The position numbers and the translations under genes were made by a program. A stretch of 34,566 nucleotides of DNA from assembly GCA_023231475.1 (NCBI GenBank), contig JALJEE010001729.1:1-34566 (forward strand), in the 5' to 3' direction. This DNA comes from Seison nebaliae. Its lineage: Eukaryota > Rotifera > Pararotatoria > Seisonacea > Seisonidae. Of this stretch, positions 30,661 to 34,566 are shown piece by piece (within the stretch, counting starts at the first letter, position 1; the number at the start of each line of letters is the position of its first letter). The notes below the pieces were generated by a model, which was not told the DNA's origin, did not search any database, and was given only the letters and a program-made list of their open reading frames with translations.

Positions 30661-32543
30661 ATGCATTCTTCCATAGTCAATAGTTTAATGGAATCACATA
30701 GTGCTGCTTATGGAGAATGTCAACATTCGACCAAACGAATATTATCTGACATCTTAACTATTAGTACAATTTCTGATAAATCAATTAAAGGAATACCTCC
30801 AACTGTTACAATTCCACAGTACCACTCTACTCACTATGATGTTCAATTCTCGAGTAATTATCGTCATTTGTCTTTCAGTCACATTAAGACTGAATGTCCA
30901 TCCACGGTCTATGTGCCTTGCTGTTTGAATGAAGAGGGATATCATTTTGTTACGATTACAAATCCTCGTACATCATTCCTAAGTCAGAAATTGCCATTGT
31001 CAGAATTTCATACAGTCATATTATCAAAAGATCCAAAATCTTTCGATAAAGTTTAATTTTCATCATTTTCGTCAACTGATTAAAACTTATTGTTCCTTTT
31101 CAGCATCGGGAACAATGCAAAAATATTTGTTTAAGGAATTTCTACTTTATCTTAAAAGAGAATGAACCAACACCAGTAAAAGCAGTTCAATATTTAACCA
31201 GCTTCAAAGAGTCGGTCCTTTCAACCGCCATACCGATGGAAGAGAAGAAAGATACTTCATCTAAAATTTTGAATATTTTGTTGTTGAACGACAAGTCAGA
31301 AAATGATGAGAAGAAATTGGTCAAATTCTTACAACAGTTCCCTATTTTTCAAAAGAAGAACCCTAATCTCCTCTTAGAATTGATGCGACGAGTGGAAATC
31401 CTCGATTTATCTCCAATGACGGAGTTAATACGACCAAACGAACCATTAACTTCCATTTATATCATTCTTCAGGGGGAAGTACATGAGATGTTTTCTAACT
31501 GTCTCGAACAATTCATTATAACCACAAAAATATACCGACCATTGACCATTATTAATCAATTGACTTATACCAATCGTTTATTCGGTTTAGGAAAAACAGA
31601 AACTCAAATTGACCGAAGTACCGATATTACTCTCGTACAGCATAGTTGGTTCATATGCGTTAATGAACTTTGGCCTGTTATAGAAAATGTTATTTTATTG
31701 AAAGTACCCTACGATGACTACAATGACATTTCAGTATTGGAAAATGATTCCTTAATAAACGAACCTCAGTATTCTGTATTGACTCAATGGAAATTTGCTA
31801 GTTGTTTCTCTCTTAATACTTTATATCGGATTGCACAAATGAGCTGTTTGATTTGTGCTCGGAACTCTTCCAAATTCCTCCCCCTAAATAAGAATTATAA
31901 AGTTTCTGAAGACGTTGACAAACATAAAATTGAACAGCAGAATACATATGTAAATATTATCGTTCGTGGAACAATTGGTGCCGTAATGTTTATAGAATGG
32001 CAACGTGTTTTTCACGCGTTCGCCGGAGATCTCTATGCCAGTGATCAGAAACCAGCCATTGCACATCCATTAAACATAAACATGAATGGTACCTCAACTG
32101 AAATTGATTCCCATAACGATAAATTAACATTAACTGGGAAGAAAATGACAAAAAGAATGAGACAATTTACGGCAGGTGCTCGACGAATTATGAGTAATCC
32201 GAAAGCAGGTACATATAAAGCAGATTTTTACTCTCCCAAAATTCTTTTTAAGTTAACTGAAAATTACATGTTCTTGTCCAGTAAAGATAACGAATATTTT
32301 GGATTCATTGTTGTGACCGGACCAGTGCAAATTATACGATTGAAGTGGGATGATTTTAGACATTGTATCAAAGAATCAAAATTTTGTGAAGCTTACTATC
32401 AGCTGGAAACCGTTAATGAAATTATGATACGTCTTAATGAGCTTGCAGTCAGCAAAAAAGCATTTAAAAAGTTTCATGAAAAACATTGGCGGCGTATGTC
32501 GGAATTGTGGAATCCAAGATTTACTGAAGTATTAAGGAAGTAA
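30661..32543 (+). CDS. cyclic-nucleotide-binding-domain protein, CNBD2-like
   Basis: Two exons, 30661-31050 and 31104-32543, with a 53-nt intron (gtttaa...ttcag), give 609 residues. Residues about 195-285 form a cNMP-type beta-roll: FLQQFPIFQKKNPNLLLELM, RVEILDLSPMTELIRPNEPL, SIYIILQGEV, then LFGLGKTETQIDRSTDITLV. The phosphate-binding cassette is degenerate: the FGEL glutamate is replaced and the spacing to the Arg is changed, so the domain may not bind cAMP or cGMP. A second beta-rich region (NTYVNIIVRGTIGAVMF onward) may be another such domain. The C-terminus carries a basic helix (KKMTKRMRQFTAGARRIM) and a helical tail. No kinase or channel segment is present. Animal proteins with only such domains (CNBD1/2) are often linked to sperm flagella, but that role here is inference. 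The first exon has no recognised domain. Confidence 0.7.
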
Positions 32544-32919
32544 CTATATTCACTCATTTTATTTATTTATAAAGAGAAGAAAGTATGTCGTTGCAACTTA
32601 CAATATTGTTCTTACGTTCTTATGTTATTTATTCTTTTATTATTGTTAGTAGAATGTTATATCACAATCTAAATTATGCAGTAAATTTTAATTCGTAACA
32701 TTTATTAAGTTATGCACGCTTAACCACTTCTGTTTTACAGTGAAAATTTCACTTTTACACCCAAAAAGTTTTAAAAAGTTTTTCTTTGTTTATTTAAATT
32801 AAATATCCTGTTGTGAAATTAAGAAAAAACAAAAATTATTCAATGATGAAACGTTGTCTGTTATTGGGAGATCAGAGCTGTCAGAGATCAGAGAATTTTC
32901 CGCTTTGTTTTAATACGAT
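32544..32919. other. non-coding stretch
   Basis: AT-rich sequence after the cNMP-domain gene with probable polyadenylation signals; nothing else recognised. Confidence 0.4.
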
Positions 32920-33085
32920 CGATCTTGATTGTTGAAATTGGCCGTTTTCATAAGACGAACGACCTCCGTAACTTTCTCTTGATTTTCAGAGGAAATTTCA
33001 ACAATTTAACTTTCTTTTGCAACCAGCTCATTTCTCAACATTAAAATTGCTTGATCTTTCCCAGGTACAATTTCCTGTAATTGTT
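32920..33085 (-). repeat. dispersed repeat, copy 2 (coiled-coil segment)
   Basis: Matches 3655-3815 in the same orientation over about 160 bp with scattered differences. It carries the same blocks: cataagac, ctccgtaactttctctt, gaaatttcaacaattt, attaaaattgcttgat. Here it is an isolated island without the flanking coiled-coil pieces found at 2.8-4.05 kb, so it looks like a broken copy. Confidence 0.8.
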
Positions 33086-33379
33086 AAATTTCATACAATT
33101 TCAGAAGTGACATAATTTATTTAAAAAATCGCAACAAACAAAATATGTTTATATTTAGGAATTTTCATAAGGATAGGTAATCAATCGGCCTAAAATGTTG
33201 TCTTTGGAAATTTTAGGGATTGAAGAAACTTTGTTTCTTATGATCATTACTTATTTCTTTGAATATTTCTTTCAATATAATAATAATGATAATAAATTTT
33301 TGATTTGAATTAAAGGAAGTTTGCTTATTCTTATAAATTTGAAAATTATAATTTTCATTGAGAAAGGTTTGACAACCTT
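33086..33379. other. non-coding stretch between repeat copy and retroelement fossil
   Basis: AT-rich; the minus-strand frame at 33272-33463 has no support. No long terminal repeat was recognised here. Confidence 0.4.
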
Positions 33380-34370
33380 TAAAAAATGAATTTGTCTCCC
33401 AATATGAAGATCAATAAAGCAAAATGGAATTTTTTTCAATCCGAAATAAATTTTGTAGGCCACAAAATTTCTTCAAATGGTATCGAGCCGCAGGAATCGA
33501 AAGTCGCAGCCATCATTGACGCCGAAGTTCCCCAAAATAAGAAATCACTTCAATCTCTACTTGCAGCAACAAATTATCTATGTCGATTGATACCGAATTA
33601 TGCTATGAAAACATCAAATTTGTACTCTCTATTGAAAAAGAACTGTGTTTTTAAGTGGACTGACAAAAAGTGGACTTGTGAGAAAGAAGATTAAAAATTC
33701 ATTGACGACAGCACCGGTATTGATTGTGCCGAAATTTGGAAAACCGTTCTTCATGTTCACGGACGCATCTATGAATGCCATAGGTACTGTATTAATGCAG
33801 GAAACCTCCGAAAACATCCTACAACCAATCATATATGTAAAAAGTTATCGAAAAGTGAACGAAATTGGCTAATAAATGAAATTTAAGCTTTCAGCATATT
33901 CGCATGGGTCAAAAAATTGCGACATTATCTTTTCGGTCAAAAAATTACCGTATTTAACGATAATGCTTACGCTACGAAGTTCCTCAGGTTCCTGAGTTCC
34001 ATTCATAACGCAAAAGCAATTTCGATGGAAACAATATCTCCAAGAGTTCGATATCACAATCCAACACATTTCCGGAAAATCCAACTTCTTGGCGGATTAT
34101 CTTTCATGAAGTGTAAATGCAATAAGATCGACGATAAACGAATCCGACGGGCAACTACATCAAGCTCAAAATAATATGAAAAATTCAATATATGATCTTA
34201 ATTCAATTGATTGGAAACGGGCCCAAGAACAGAACTGAGATATCACGAAAATGATTGAATCGAGCCGTAATTCGCATGAATTTCGCATGATTGATAGCAT
34301 CGTCTTTCGAAAGAAAAATTTACTATTTTCTGATAAAATGGCCGAGTCGTTAAATTAGTGTCTATAATGG
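33380..34370 (+). mobile_element. Ty3/Gypsy LTR-retrotransposon fossil (partial pol)
   Basis: An old, broken fragment on the plus strand. In order it keeps the end of a reverse transcriptase (NFVGHKISSNGIEPQESKVA is the typical Ty3/Gypsy thumb motif, followed by a connection-like part with LLAATNYLCRLIPNY), an RNase H-like part (APVLIVPKFGKPFFMFTDAS), and possibly the linker towards integrase. The front of pol, gag and both LTRs are not seen. It has several breaks, so it is a dead copy of some age. No age in years can be given because no LTR pair is present. Confidence 0.85.
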
Positions 34371-34566
34371 AGGAAAAGTCATGTATTACAAATCAATGGG
34401 TTCATGATGGCATATGTGATTTTTGGATTGTATTACGGTTTAACCGAAAGAAATATTTTTTTATCGGACTGAAGACTAAATTTCACAAAATCCGAAAAAA
34501 GTTAATTTCTTTCAGACAATCCGAAAAGATTATAATTATTAAAAAGTTAAAACATTTTTTTCAGAT
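34371..34566. other. window end, nothing recognised
   Basis: AT-rich sequence after the retroelement fossil. It may be further decayed flank of the same element, but no protein similarity was seen. Confidence 0.3.

Overview
The window looks like nuclear DNA of a small, AT-rich, compact invertebrate genome. The genes encode animal proteins: Maelstrom, glycogen debranching enzyme, ZFAND4, NSE1, PPIL3, RPL27A, a rhodopsin-type receptor, a NELF-E-like protein and an acyl-protein thioesterase. Introns follow GT-AG rules and are very short: most that I could frame-check are 41-66 nt, with extremes of about 22-28, 84 and 118 nt. Stops are standard. Maelstrom and a NELF-E-like protein argue against a typical rhabditid nematode. 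I cannot name the species; a parasitic mite, a rotifer or a reduced lophotrochozoan such as an orthonectid would all fit.

Layout. The left 5.2 kb (1-5204) is gene-poor and holds decaying sequence: a Tc1-type DNA-binding fragment, an array of eight exact 11-bp cores, a snap-back inverted repeat and a coiled-coil gene or relic on the minus strand. The gene-dense core (5.2-32.5 kb) runs: Maelstrom (+), debranching enzyme (+), ZFAND4 (-), a possible small gene (+), a 2.5-kb non-coding stretch, an unknown membrane protein (-), NSE1 (+), PPIL3 (-), RPL27A (+), an 11-exon coiled-coil protein (+), a GPCR (-), a NELF-E-like RRM protein (-), an acyl-protein thioesterase (-) and a cyclic-nucleotide-domain protein (+). 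The right 2 kb is again gene-poor. It holds a second copy of part of the left-end coiled-coil relic and a broken Ty3/Gypsy fossil.

Packing is extreme in the middle. NSE1 and PPIL3 are convergent and their stop codons overlap by 2 nt. The coiled-coil gene and the GPCR are convergent with coding ends overlapping by 12 nt. The membrane-protein gene and NSE1 are divergent with start codons only about 11 nt apart, or overlapping. PPIL3 and RPL27A are divergent with 179 bp between start codons, and each carries an intron almost directly after its ATG. Large genes (debranching enzyme, NELF-E-like, GPCR) are intronless, while small housekeeping genes are cut into many tiny exons.

The genes do not form one pathway. 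They are a mix of germline piRNA biology (Maelstrom), genome maintenance (NSE1), splicing-associated proline isomerase (PPIL3), translation (RPL27A), glycogen breakdown (AGL), transcription pausing (NELF-E-like), depalmitoylation (APT) and signalling (GPCR, cyclic-nucleotide-domain protein).
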